From the NCBI RefSeq assembly GCF_023721835.1, contig NZ_JAMKFE010000002.1, positions 1-64,000 of the forward strand: a stretch of 64,000 nt of DNA. The letters are read 5' to 3'. Shown one piece after another: positions 1-8,094 of the stretch. Source of the DNA: Caldimonas mangrovi. Lineage in GTDB: Bacteria; Pseudomonadota; Gammaproteobacteria; Burkholderiales; Burkholderiaceae_C. Below the pieces are notes generated by a model. It searched no databases. It saw nothing but the letters and a program-made list of their open reading frames with translations, and was not told the DNA's origin. A program made the translations under genes and the position numbers. Within the stretch, counting starts at the first letter, position 1. Every line of letters begins with the position of its first letter.

Positions 1-75
1 CCGAACAGGACAGTGAAACGCCTCAGCGCCGATGATAGTGCGGATTCCCGTGTGAAAGTAGGACATCGTCAGGCT
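1..75 (+). rRNA. rrf: 5S ribosomal RNA, 3' part
   Basis: The window opens inside a 5S rRNA. The first 75 bases carry the typical betaproteobacterial second half of 5S: the CCGAACAGG stretch, the GCCGATGATAGTGCGGA stem and the 3' arm ending CATCGTCAGGCT. About the first 40 bases of the gene lie upstream of the window. It is the last gene of an rRNA operon and is followed directly by a factor-independent terminator. Confidence 0.93.
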
Positions 76-87
76 ATTACACCAGCA

Positions 88-123
88 AACCCCCTCATTC
101 CCAGTGAATGCAGGGGGTTTTTG
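88..123 (+). terminator. rRNA operon terminator
   Basis: An AACCCCCT arm (88-95) pairs with AGGGGGTT (112-119). CATTC and GAATG extend the stem inside, around a five-base loop, and a run of T follows (118-123). This is a strong factor-independent hairpin 13 bases after the 5S end. The convergent metallo-hydrolase gene ends at 142, so the hairpin may also stop transcription coming from that side, although the T run there is shorter. Confidence 0.88.
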
Positions 124-141
124 CTTTGAGGCGACGATATA

Positions 142-1071
142 TCAAGTATTGAAAACGACGCCGTTGCTCACTGTGACAGCGCGCGATTTCTGTAGCTCTT
201 CAATAATTCGTTGCGACCAAGAAGCGTAGTTGATACCACGGAAATAGCGAGTGTGGATGAGCTGAAAGTAAGGCGTATCGGCCAGCCATCGGAGCATCTC
301 GTCGAGAGGCTCTTGCTGCACTTCGAGCAGATGGAATTTGGCGAGTGCCTTGCCGGCGTACCAACCATGCTTGTCGGGCGATGCCTCGAAGCTCTCGAGG
401 CGTCGATAAGCGCGCTCGAGCGCGGCCTCGACATCGCGGAAGGGCGAACCGTGCCCGGGAATCACGACCGTGCTGTCCAAAGCGGCAATGAGATCGAGGG
501 TGGCACGAACTTCGCGGAAGGCGGTTTCCCCCTCGATTTCAGGGAACACGACACCAAAACCGTTCTGCCATAGCGCATCCGCGGAAATGAGCAATTGCTC
601 TTCGGGCGAGAACAGCATGATCGAGTGCGGGTCGTGACCGGGGGCGGCCAGCACTTGCCAGTAGCGGCCGGCGATGTCGAACACATCGCCGGGCGCGACG
701 ACCTTGTCTACCTTGAAGCGTTCGCACCGCTGCCCGGTAGCTTCGTAGCTCAGCCGGGACATGTCCCATTGCGTTGCAGCTTCTGCTTCGCCAGGCGGGA
801 TGGCGACCCGGGCGCCAAACGCGCTTTGTAGCAGAGCATTCCCCCCGCAATGGTCGGAATGCAGATGGGTGTTGATGACTGTATGCAGACGCCGCCCGGC
901 GAGATGACGGCGGACCAAAGCCACGGTCTGGGGGCCATGAGTGCAGTACCCGGAGTCCACCAGGGTGGTGGGCTCGCCCGGGGCCCCGCTCAGCACGACA
1001 TTGTTGGACGAGAGCCAGCCGCGTTCCAACACCGCAACGCCGATGGGCAGGGTGACCGTGAGTGAGGTCAC
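142..1071 (-). CDS. metallo-beta-lactamase-fold hydrolase
   Basis: A protein of about 309 residues with the metallo-beta-lactamase signature THLHSDHCGG (His69, His71, Asp73, His74) and later metal-binding motifs including GHDPHS and PGHGSP. The family includes two-metal hydrolases such as glyoxalase II, lactonases and quinone-oxidation-related proteins; the substrate cannot be told here. The open frame runs further upstream, but GTG at 1071 fits best: it overlaps the stop of the preceding gene in a GTGA arrangement, which suggests translational coupling, and the upstream residues look like noise. It converges on the rRNA operon. Confidence 0.85.
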   Translation of the reverse strand: MTSLTVTLPIGVAVLERGWLSSNNVVLSGAPGEPTTLVDSGYCTHGPQTVALVRRHLAGRRLHTVINTHLHSDHCGGNALLQSAFGARVAIPPGEAEAATQWDMSRLSYEATGQRCERFKVDKVVAPGDVFDIAGRYWQVLAAPGHDPHSIMLFSPEEQLLISADALWQNGFGVVFPEIEGETAFREVRATLDLIAALDSTVVIPGHGSPFRDVEAALERAYRRLESFEASPDKHGWYAGKALAKFHLLEVQQEPLDEMLRWLADTPYFQLIHTRYFRGINYASWSQRIIEELQKSRAVTVSNGVVFNT

Positions 1072-1604
1072 GAGCGCTTGTGCTGGGCGGACGCCGTCGG
1101 TTCGTCGAGACCGTAGCGGCGCGACTGGAGCGCGACGGTGGCTTGTGCAAAGGCGCGATGCAAGGTGTCGCAACCGCCGTTGAACAGCACCCGCCGGCCC
1201 CGCTCGGACGTCAGAAGCAGCCGCGGCGGGATCAGCCAGGCGAGGTAGGGCAGCCCCATAAAACGGGCCGATTTCACCTCGTCCCATTGCATTTGCTTGC
1301 GCCACAACCAGCTTTGGGAAATGCCGTCGCTCGTGAGCGTGGTCTTCCCGGTGAAGAAATGCCAGTAACCGGCGAGCATCACGACAACGCAGGCAAGCAT
1401 CGCAAGCTGCACCCAGGTGTCCAGGCGCGCATAGCCCGCTCTCACCGGCTCTTGCGCCATCAGCAAGGCCATCCAGGACAAGAAGGCGCCCGTCAGCAAT
1501 CGCACGGTCCAGCCGAACGAGGGGCCGCTGACGGGCAAGTGCAGGCCCTCTTGGGCAAGCGCGGTTTCTATCGGAGGCACAGAGCGACGGGAAGGCGGGA
1601 CCAT
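1068..1604 (-). CDS. small membrane protein with PH-like tail
   Basis: 178 residues. After a cytoplasmic N-terminal stretch there are two predicted membrane segments (about 33-50 and 65-85). A soluble half follows (GKTTLTSDGISQSWLWRK, then a basic helix) that resembles the bacterial PH-like domain found after a TM hairpin. The function is unknown. It ends four bases inside the metallo-hydrolase gene (GTGA) and starts 13 bases after the acyl-CoA ligase, so all three genes probably share a transcript. Confidence 0.7.
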   Translation of the reverse strand: MVPPSRRSVPPIETALAQEGLHLPVSGPSFGWTVRLLTGAFLSWMALLMAQEPVRAGYARLDTWVQLAMLACVVVMLAGYWHFFTGKTTLTSDGISQSWLWRKQMQWDEVKSARFMGLPYLAWLIPPRLLLTSERGRRVLFNGGCDTLHRAFAQATVALQSRRYGLDEPTASAQHKRS

Positions 1605-1616
1605 GCCGTCATTGTG

Positions 1617-3308
1617 TCAGGCCGCTCCGCGCAATTCGCGGCGGAGGATCTTGCCGACATTGGTTTTCGGGAGATCGTCGCGAAACTCGATGTACTTCGG
1701 GCGCTTGTAGCCGGTGAAATTTTCGCGGCAGAACTCGGCAAGGTCTTCTTCGGCCAGCGTCGGATCCTTCTTGACGACGAAGAGCTTGACGGCCTCGCCG
1801 GACTTCGCGTCGGGTACACCGACCGCCGCGCACTCGAGCACGCCGGGGTGGCAGTTGACCACCTGTTCGATCTCGTTCGGGTAGACGTTGAAGCCGGAGA
1901 CGAGAATCATGTCCTTCTTGCGGTCGACGATTTTCACGTAGCCGCGAGCATCCATGACGCCGACGTCGCCGGACTTGAAGAAACCGTCGGGCGTCATGAC
2001 CTTGGCGGTTTCGTCGGGGCGGTTCCAATAGCCGGCCATGACCTGGGGGCCGCGGATGCAGATCTCGCCCGGCTCGCCGATCGGCACGTCGCGACCGTCG
2101 TCGTCGCGGATGGCGATGTCGGTCGACGGAATCGGCAGCCCGATGGTGCCGGTGAACTCCTTGAGATCGAGCCGGTTGCTGGTGGCGACCGGCGACGTCT
2201 CACTCAAGCCGTAGCCCTCGACCACCGGACAGCCGGTGATCTTCAGCCACTTCTCGGCGGTCGCCTGCTGTACCGCCATGCCGCCGCCGTTGCTGACCAC
2301 CAGTTCAGAGAAATCGAGCCGTGCGAACTCGGGGTCGTTTGCCATCGCGTTGAATAGCGTGTTGACCGCGGGGAACATGTTGATGCGGTGCTTCTGCAGG
2401 GTCTTGATGAAGCCCGGGATGTCTCGAGGATTGGGGATGAGCAGGTTCATCGTGCCCATCCGGGCGCCCATCATGTAGCAGACGGTGAGCGCGAAGATGT
2501 GATACAGCGGCAACGCGCAGACGATGGTCAACTGCTTGTCGCCCACCTTGTCGAGCATGGGTTTGAACCAGGCCTCGGTCTGGAGGATGTTGGCGGTGAC
2601 GTTGCGGTGCGTCAGCGTCGCTCCTTTGGACACGCCTGTCGTGCCCCCGGTGTACTGCAGGAACGCGACGTCGTCGGGGCGCAGCTTCGGCCGGTGCAGC
2701 GAACGCCGCGTGCCGTCGGCCAGCGCGGCGTTGAAGCGTGTGACGGTGCGCCCCTCGCCCATCGGCAACTTGAACTCGGGCACCATCTTGCGCACGTGTC
2801 GCACGACGAAGTTGACCAGGGCACCTTTCCAGAACCCCAGCATGTCGCCCATTGCGGCGAGCACGACGTGTTTGACGGGTGTGCGGCTGATGACCTCCTG
2901 CAGCGTGGTGGCGAAGTTCTCGAGGATGATGATGGCTTCGGCGCCGGAGTCCTTGAGCTGGTGTTCCAGTTCGCGTGCGGTGTACAGCGGGTTGACGTTG
3001 ACGACCGTGAAGCCGGCACGCAGGACGGCAGCGATCGCCACCGGGTACTGCAGGACGTTGGGCATCATGAGCGCGACGCGTGCGCCGCGCTGCAGCCCTT
3101 GCTGCTGCAGCCAGGCACCCAGCGCACCGGACATCTCGTCGATGTCGCGGAAGGTGATGGCAACGTCCATGCACATGGCGGCACGGCGCGACGCGTACTT
3201 GCGGAACGATTCCTCCAGCAGGTCGGGCAGCGAGTCGTACTGCTGGCTGTCGATCTCGGCGGGCACATTCGGCGGGTAGTGGTTCAGCCAGGGCTTGGAC
3301 GCGGTCAC
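1617..3308 (-). CDS. fadD: long-chain fatty acid-CoA ligase
   Basis: ATP-dependent acyl-CoA synthetase of about 563 residues that activates fatty acids as acyl-adenylates for beta-oxidation. The P-loop-like adenylation motif YTGGTTGVSKG lies near residues 219-229. GYGLSETSPV, the GDVG motif, the DRKKDMI hinge and the catalytic C-terminal lysine region (TNVGKILRREL) are all present, so the enzyme looks complete. An ATG at 3347 is in frame, but GTG at 3308 is preferred because a GGAG box sits six bases before it and family members start near the TASKPW region. A 14-bp palindrome at 3357-3370 lies upstream as a likely operator. Confidence 0.93.
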   Translation of the reverse strand: MTASKPWLNHYPPNVPAEIDSQQYDSLPDLLEESFRKYASRRAAMCMDVAITFRDIDEMSGALGAWLQQQGLQRGARVALMMPNVLQYPVAIAAVLRAGFTVVNVNPLYTARELEHQLKDSGAEAIIILENFATTLQEVISRTPVKHVVLAAMGDMLGFWKGALVNFVVRHVRKMVPEFKLPMGEGRTVTRFNAALADGTRRSLHRPKLRPDDVAFLQYTGGTTGVSKGATLTHRNVTANILQTEAWFKPMLDKVGDKQLTIVCALPLYHIFALTVCYMMGARMGTMNLLIPNPRDIPGFIKTLQKHRINMFPAVNTLFNAMANDPEFARLDFSELVVSNGGGMAVQQATAEKWLKITGCPVVEGYGLSETSPVATSNRLDLKEFTGTIGLPIPSTDIAIRDDDGRDVPIGEPGEICIRGPQVMAGYWNRPDETAKVMTPDGFFKSGDVGVMDARGYVKIVDRKKDMILVSGFNVYPNEIEQVVNCHPGVLECAAVGVPDAKSGEAVKLFVVKKDPTLAEEDLAEFCRENFTGYKRPKYIEFRDDLPKTNVGKILRRELRGAA

Positions 3309-3356
3309 TGCTACTCCATGCAAGGTGGGTTCGTAAGGTGGGCCCATTGTTCTTAT

Positions 3357-3370
3357 CGAACGATCGTTCG
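3357..3370. promoter_or_regulatory. perfect palindrome, likely TetR-type operator of fadD
   Basis: CGAACGATCGTTCG is a perfect 14-bp palindrome. It lies in the short gap between the end of the upstream gene and the GTG start of fadD. GAACG-n-CGTTC sites are typical of TetR-family fatty-acid regulators of the PsrA/FadR type in proteobacteria. The position about 50 bases before the fadD start fits repression relieved by acyl-CoA. The identity of the regulator is inference. Confidence 0.6.
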
Positions 3371-3371
3371 C

Positions 3372-4106
3372 CTACGGTAGTTGCACTAACGGATCGTCGC
3401 CGGCGCGACTGGGAGCTGTCGCCGCGGCGACAGCGTCGGGCGAGAACAGGCGCTCGACCAGCGCGCGCTCCCGCGATGCGATGGTGTGGAGAAATTCACG
3501 CGCTCCGCGCATGGCCTTGAAGGACTCGAGGCCCGCCTCGAGAAAGCGCTGCAGGTCCTGCAAGCCGGCCGCCTTCGCCGGACCGCGCATCATGCGCAGC
3601 GTGGTGGCCCACATCGGCTTGCGCGTGTAGTGTTCCAGCGCGTGACCGATCTCGAGCATCAGGTCGATCTGTCTGACCCGTTCGGTGGAGGCGGCTGTGG
3701 CCTGCCACGCGAGCACATAGTCGGCCGGCCGGATCTGGGCGGATGGCAAGGCGCCCGCCATCGCGGTATCGAGCCGCTCGGACAGGGCATGCAGGGCTGC
3801 GAGGAGGCGTACCGTGTCAACCACGCCCTCGGGAAACAGCTTGACCATCGTGGGCACGATGCGGGCGAACTGCTCGTCGCGCGTGCTGAAGTCTTCGGGG
3901 CCGTACAACTCGTCGAGAAAAAAACGCGCCGCGCCCGCATAACGCGGCATCGCAAGCAGGTCGGCATAGGTGTTGCAAAAGCGTTGCTGCTGATAGCGCT
4001 TCAGTGCGTGGACCTTTGCGGGGAGGACCCCACCGCGCTGGCGCAGCGCGCGCTGGTCGAACACGCTTTGAAGATGCTGCAGGATCTCTCGGGCGGCGTC
4101 GGGCAT
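3372..4106 (-). CDS. FFLEELY-motif protein
   Basis: 244 residues, all-alpha, with the sequence RFFLDELYGPEDFSTRDEQF near residues 60-80. That motif defines the uncharacterised FFLEELY family, which is common in Burkholderiales and gamma-proteobacteria. No catalytic residues or membrane segments are visible. It lies upstream of fadD on the same strand and is divergent from the GMC oxidoreductase pair. No good ribosome binding site precedes ATG 4106, so the start is uncertain. Confidence 0.75.
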   Translation of the reverse strand: MPDAAREILQHLQSVFDQRALRQRGGVLPAKVHALKRYQQQRFCNTYADLLAMPRYAGAARFFLDELYGPEDFSTRDEQFARIVPTMVKLFPEGVVDTVRLLAALHALSERLDTAMAGALPSAQIRPADYVLAWQATAASTERVRQIDLMLEIGHALEHYTRKPMWATTLRMMRGPAKAAGLQDLQRFLEAGLESFKAMRGAREFLHTIASRERALVERLFSPDAVAAATAPSRAGDDPLVQLP

Positions 4107-4173
4107 GGCGCGGTGTCTCGGGTTTTTCTGAGGCTGAAATAGATCGCAGCCCCTAAGGCGCGACTGCGGAATA

Positions 4174-4698
4174 ATGCAACACTCGCTTGCGATGGAACGC
4201 AGAACCCTACTGAGGCTCGGTCTCGGCTCGGCCGTGCTGCTCGCGCTGGCCGGGGGCGGCGCGGCGCTGCTGCGCCCGGGCCTGGAAGGCGTCCGGCTGA
4301 CACGTGCGGGGCGAGAGGTATTGCGCGCCGTGACCCTGGCGGTGCTCGATGGCAGCCTGCCTCAGGCTGCTGCCGCGCGCGAGCAGGAACTGGCGCGACA
4401 GATCGCCCGTGTCGAAGAGTTCGTCTCGGCGCTGCCGCGTGCCACCCGGAGCGAACTTTCGCAGCTCGTCGGTCTCCTGGGCACGGCGCCCGGGCGCGTG
4501 GCGCTGGCGGGACTCCACGCGGACTGGACCGAGGCGAGCGTGCCCGATGTGCAACAAGCACTGGAGTCGATGCGGCAGTCTCGGCTCGAGCTGCGGCGGC
4601 AGGCTTATCACGCGCTGCGCGACATCACCAACGGCACGTTCTATGCCGTGCCCGAGCATTGGGCGCTGATGGGTTACCCGGGCCCGCCTGACCTGTGA
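4174..4698 (+). CDS. Tat-signal small subunit of GMC dehydrogenase
   Basis: 174 residues. The N-terminus has RRTLLRLGLG followed by a hydrophobic run, a twin-arginine export signal. The rest is helical and has the look of a gluconate 2-dehydrogenase subunit 3-type partner protein (LRAVTLAVLDGSLP, HALRDITNGTFYAVPEHW). It ends four bases before the GMC oxidoreductase, so the two probably form one periplasmic flavoprotein complex, the flavin subunit being exported with this one. ATG 4192, just before the RR pair, is an alternative start. Confidence 0.7.
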   Translation: MQHSLAMERRTLLRLGLGSAVLLALAGGGAALLRPGLEGVRLTRAGREVLRAVTLAVLDGSLPQAAAAREQELARQIARVEEFVSALPRATRSELSQLVGLLGTAPGRVALAGLHADWTEASVPDVQQALESMRQSRLELRRQAYHALRDITNGTFYAVPEHWALMGYPGPPDL

Positions 4699-4702
4699 CG
4701 CG

Positions 4703-6316
4703 ATGAGCAAGCTTCCCGATCCGATCAAGCAAGGACTCGCGCGCGGATGGCGTGTGGCCGGCGGCACGCACGGCGTGCTGCCTGCGCGCATTCAGTGCGA
4801 CGTCGCCATCGTCGGCTCGGGAGCAGGCGCTGGCGTCACCGCTGAACTGCTCGTGAAGGCGGGCCTCGACGTCGTGATCGTCGAGGAAGGGCCGCTGAAG
4901 AGCAGTAGCGACTTCAACCAGCGCGAGAGCGAGGCCTACACCGCGCTGTACCAGGAAAGTGCTGCCCGCAAGACTGTCGACAAGGCGATCACCGTGCTGC
5001 AGGGGCGCTGCGTCGGCGGCTCGACGACGATCAATTGGACCAGCTCGTTTCGCACGCCCGACGAGACACTGGAGTTCTGGCAGCGTCACTTCGGATTGCG
5101 CGAGCTGACGCCGCAGGCGATGAGTCCGTGGTTCGCGCAGGCCGAGCGTCGGCTGAAGATCGGCCCCTGGCTGGTGGCGCCGAACGAGAACAACGACCTG
5201 CTCCGGCGCGGTGCAGGCAAGCTGGGCATGGCGGCACCTGCCATCCTGCGCAATGTCGAAGGATGCTGGAACCTTGGCTCCTGTGGCATGGGCTGCCCGA
5301 CGAACGCGAAGCAGTCGATGCTGGTCACGACGATCCCCGCGGCGCTGGACGGTGGTGCGCGCCTGTTCGTCGAGACGCGAGCGCAGCAGTTCGAACATGC
5401 GCGCGGCCGCATCGGTGCGCTGGTGTGCCTGCCGGTGCGACCGAACGGCGAGCCGGCGAGCCGGCAAGCCATGCGCATCGTTGCCAAGCACTACGTGGTC
5501 GCGGGCGGGGCGATCAACTCGCCGGCACTGCTGTTGCGTTCCGGGCTGCCCGACCCGCATGAGCGGCTGGGCATTCGCACTTTCTTGCACCCGGTGGTGA
5601 TTTCTGCGGCCAGCTTCGAGCAGAAGGTCGAGGGCTGGCAGGGCGCGCCGCAGACGATCTACACCGATCACTTCCTGGGCACGCAGCCGATAGACGGGCC
5701 GATCGGCTACAAGCTGGAAGCGCCGCCGCTGCACCCGGTGATCTTCGCGTCGACGTTTGCGGGGTATGGGCGCGAGCAGGCGCAGATGCTGGCCGACTTC
5801 CCGCACACGCAGGCGCTGTTGGCGCTGCTGCGCGACGGCTTCCATGAGGCATCGCCGGGTGGCCGGGTGCGCCTGCGCAGCGACGGGACGCCGGAACTCG
5901 ACTACCGGCTCACGCCGTTCGTGATGGACGGCGCTCGCCGCGCGCTGCTCAGCATGGCGGAGATCCAGTTCGCGGCCGGCGCGAAGACGGTGGTGCCGGT
6001 GCACGAGCAGGCGCGGCCGTACGGCTCGTGGGCCGAAGCGCGCGAGGCGATCGGCGCGCTCGCCATGGAGCCGCTGCGCGCTCGCGTGGTCAGCGCGCAC
6101 GTGATGGGCGGCTGCGGCATGGCCGGCAACGAAAGGCTGGGCGTGGTGCAGCCCGACGGCCGGCACTGGCAGGTCGACAACCTCAGCGTGCACGATGGCT
6201 CGTTGTTCCCGACCAGCATCGGCGCCAACCCGCAGTTGTCGATCTACGGGCTCGCCGCCAAGCTGGCGACGCAGCTGGCACAGCGGCTGAACGGGCGCGA
6301 CGTGGTGCTGGCCTGA
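4703..6316 (+). CDS. GMC-family oxidoreductase, long-chain alcohol type
   Basis: 537-residue FAD enzyme. The Rossmann motif GSGAGAGVTAELL sits near residue 36. GGSTTINWTSSFR follows, then a cysteine cluster CWNLGSCGMGCPTNAKQS near 188-205 like that of long-chain alcohol oxidases, and the C-terminal catalytic His/Asn pair (HVMGGCGMAGN and IGANPQLSIYG). It has no signal peptide of its own and directly follows a Tat-signal small subunit. A lipase follows after four bases, and fadD lies on the other side of the divergent promoter, so oxidation of a fatty alcohol or similar lipid is plausible but inferred. Confidence 0.85.
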   Translation: MSKLPDPIKQGLARGWRVAGGTHGVLPARIQCDVAIVGSGAGAGVTAELLVKAGLDVVIVEEGPLKSSSDFNQRESEAYTALYQESAARKTVDKAITVLQGRCVGGSTTINWTSSFRTPDETLEFWQRHFGLRELTPQAMSPWFAQAERRLKIGPWLVAPNENNDLLRRGAGKLGMAAPAILRNVEGCWNLGSCGMGCPTNAKQSMLVTTIPAALDGGARLFVETRAQQFEHARGRIGALVCLPVRPNGEPASRQAMRIVAKHYVVAGGAINSPALLLRSGLPDPHERLGIRTFLHPVVISAASFEQKVEGWQGAPQTIYTDHFLGTQPIDGPIGYKLEAPPLHPVIFASTFAGYGREQAQMLADFPHTQALLALLRDGFHEASPGGRVRLRSDGTPELDYRLTPFVMDGARRALLSMAEIQFAAGAKTVVPVHEQARPYGSWAEAREAIGALAMEPLRARVVSAHVMGGCGMAGNERLGVVQPDGRHWQVDNLSVHDGSLFPTSIGANPQLSIYGLAAKLATQLAQRLNGRDVVLA

Positions 6317-6320
6317 ACCG

Positions 6321-7268
6321 ATGCTCGCGCGACTTCAGCAGTGCATCACGCTGTTCTTGCTGGCCGCTGCCGCGGCCTGGGCTGCATGGGCGCTTGCGCT
6401 GGACCGGCCGTGGTTCGCGGTCGGCGGTGCCGCCTTGATCGTGTTCGGCTACGCGCTCGTGCTGGGCCTCGAGTTCGTGATGATTTCAGTGGTCAACCGA
6501 GGCGACGCCGCGCCCCGGGCCACAGCAATGCAGTTGTTGCGCGCGTGGTGGGGCGAGGCGACCGCCGCTCCGCGCGTCTTCTGCTGGTGGCAGCCCTTCT
6601 TCGCCGAGGCCGTGCCGGATAACCCGGGCGCGCCGGGGCAACGCGGCATGGTGCTGGTGCATGGATTCGTCTGCAACCGTGGCTTCTGGACGCCTTGGCT
6701 GCGCCGGCTGCGCGAGCGCGGCGTTCCGTTCGTCGCGGTCAGCCTCGAGCCGGTGTTCGGCGGCATCGAGCGCTACCCGGCGATCATCGAAGAAGCGGTG
6801 CGGCGGCTCGAGGCGCACACCGGATGCGCGCCCGTGGTGGTGTGCCACAGCATGGGCGGCCTGGCCGCACGCGCCTGGATGCGCGACTTCGACGGCGACC
6901 GGCGCGTGCACCGGGTCGTGACGATCGGCACCCCGCACCGTGGCACCTTCCTCGGCCGTTACGGTCGCACGCCCAACACGCGGCAGATGCGTCAAGGTAG
7001 TGGCTGGCTGCAGCAGCTCGCGGCACAGGAGCCACCGCAGCGGTATCGCCGCTTTACCTGCTTCTACGGGCACTGCGACAACATCGTGTTCCCCGCATCG
7101 ACGGCGACGCTGCCCGGCGCCGACAACCGGCACATCGCCGGCATCGCGCACGTCGACATGGCGTTTCACCCGGAGGTGTTCAACGACGTGCTGGCCTTGC
7201 TGGCTTCGCCGCCTTCGACGGCCCCAGCCGAAAGCGCGCCCCCCGGCGCCGGTGCACCGACGCGGTAG
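6321..7268 (+). CDS. membrane-anchored alpha/beta hydrolase (lipase)
   Basis: 315 residues. Two hydrophobic segments (about 8-28 and 33-55) anchor it. The hydrolase domain then shows the oxyanion strand VLVHGFVCNRGFW (from about 111) and the nucleophile elbow VVCHSMGGLAAR with Ser177. A late IAHVDMAFHPEV supplies the likely catalytic histidine. This resembles triacylglycerol lipases of the LipA/EstC type. It starts four bases after the GMC gene. Its last 103 bases overlap a convergent gene on the other strand. Confidence 0.83.
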   Translation: MLARLQQCITLFLLAAAAAWAAWALALDRPWFAVGGAALIVFGYALVLGLEFVMISVVNRGDAAPRATAMQLLRAWWGEATAAPRVFCWWQPFFAEAVPDNPGAPGQRGMVLVHGFVCNRGFWTPWLRRLRERGVPFVAVSLEPVFGGIERYPAIIEEAVRRLEAHTGCAPVVVCHSMGGLAARAWMRDFDGDRRVHRVVTIGTPHRGTFLGRYGRTPNTRQMRQGSGWLQQLAAQEPPQRYRRFTCFYGHCDNIVFPASTATLPGADNRHIAGIAHVDMAFHPEVFNDVLALLASPPSTAPAESAPPGAGAPTR

Positions 7269-7939
7269 GCCAGCCAGGCGGCCGCCAAAGCCGACAGCAG
7301 CGGGCCGGACGTGGGCGCGCCGAGAGCCTCGGCCAGCAGTGCCAGGGCGTAGAGAGACAGCACGGCATACCAGTCGCGTGCCGTGGTGACGTGGCCGGGC
7401 AGCCGCACGGCCCCGGCGGGCATCAGCAGCAACGGCAGCCATTGCAGCAGCAGGTGGCCGCGCAGGTCGCCTGCGCCATGGCTGATCTCGCCGACCAGCC
7501 AGTGGCAGGCCGACAGCGTGGCGAGGGAGAGGCCCAGGGTCAGCAACGGCCAACGCGCCCAACGGGCATCGACTCGCTCGGCTAGAAAGGCGCACATGAG
7601 CGATGCGCTGGTCCAGCCGGTGCCGAGGTGGACGATGAACAGGGAGGCTTCGTCCAGCGTGCGGCGGTAGTGCCCGACGGCCGGGCCGGTCAACGCGACG
7701 GCGACGAAGAAGAGGGTCCAGGCCGTGGAGGCGGGGCGTCCCTCGAGACGCCGCAACCCGTACAGGCCCGCGGCGACCATCGCCAGCGGGCCGAACAGCA
7801 GCAACGCCTGCGGCAGCGCGTCCGTGCGGGCCGCGGGCGGCAGCACCACGGGACCCCAGGCGAGCAGGCCGGTCATCAATGCGAAGATCATCGACGCGAG
7901 CAGTGCGATCGCGCATCGCTGGGGCAGGTGAGCGTTCAT
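7166..7939 (-). CDS. ceramidase-like (CREST) membrane protein, degenerate
   Basis: 257 residues with about seven membrane segments. The stretch GDLRGHLLLQWLPLLLMP closely recalls the GDLRPY-LVQFLP-LLIP signature of bacterial alkaline-ceramidase-like CREST hydrolases. From memory, that family carries a Ser, an Asp and an HxxxH zinc site. Here the first His seems kept (GHYRRT), but the Ser, Asp and C-terminal HxxxH positions look replaced (TSGPLLSALAAAW), so it may be inactive. ATG 7939 has a GGAGG box. It overlaps the convergent lipase by 103 bases. Confidence 0.65.
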   Translation of the reverse strand: MNAHLPQRCAIALLASMIFALMTGLLAWGPVVLPPAARTDALPQALLLFGPLAMVAAGLYGLRRLEGRPASTAWTLFFVAVALTGPAVGHYRRTLDEASLFIVHLGTGWTSASLMCAFLAERVDARWARWPLLTLGLSLATLSACHWLVGEISHGAGDLRGHLLLQWLPLLLMPAGAVRLPGHVTTARDWYAVLSLYALALLAEALGAPTSGPLLSALAAAWLAYRVGAPAPGGALSAGAVEGGEASKASTSLNTSG

Positions 7940-8048
7940 GGCCGGGTCCTCCGCGGCGGCCGGTGCGCGGTGAGCGCCAAGGCCGCGTGAACTGCATCGA
8001 AGGATGCAGTGTCGGCCTGCGCGAGGACGCGAACAATCGCTCTTTGAG

Positions 8049-8085
8049 GGGGGATGTGCCCCTCCGATGGGGGGACACATCCCCC
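8049..8085. repeat. G-rich inverted repeat after phhA
   Basis: GGGGGATGTG (8049-8058) pairs perfectly with CACATCCCCC (8076-8085). CCCC and GGGG allow further pairing inside. The hairpin sits 10 bases beyond the phhA stop. It could stabilise or end the hpd-phhA transcript, but no U tract follows. A related TGTCCCC/GGGGACA hairpin occurs near 16728. Confidence 0.55.
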
Positions 8086-8094
8086 GCGGCCGGT

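Noticed and set aside
3309-3347. ATG 3347 as the fadD start
   Set aside because: GTG 3308 has a GGAG box at the right distance. The extra 13 residues are not family-like, and an ATG there would put the operator on its ribosome binding site.
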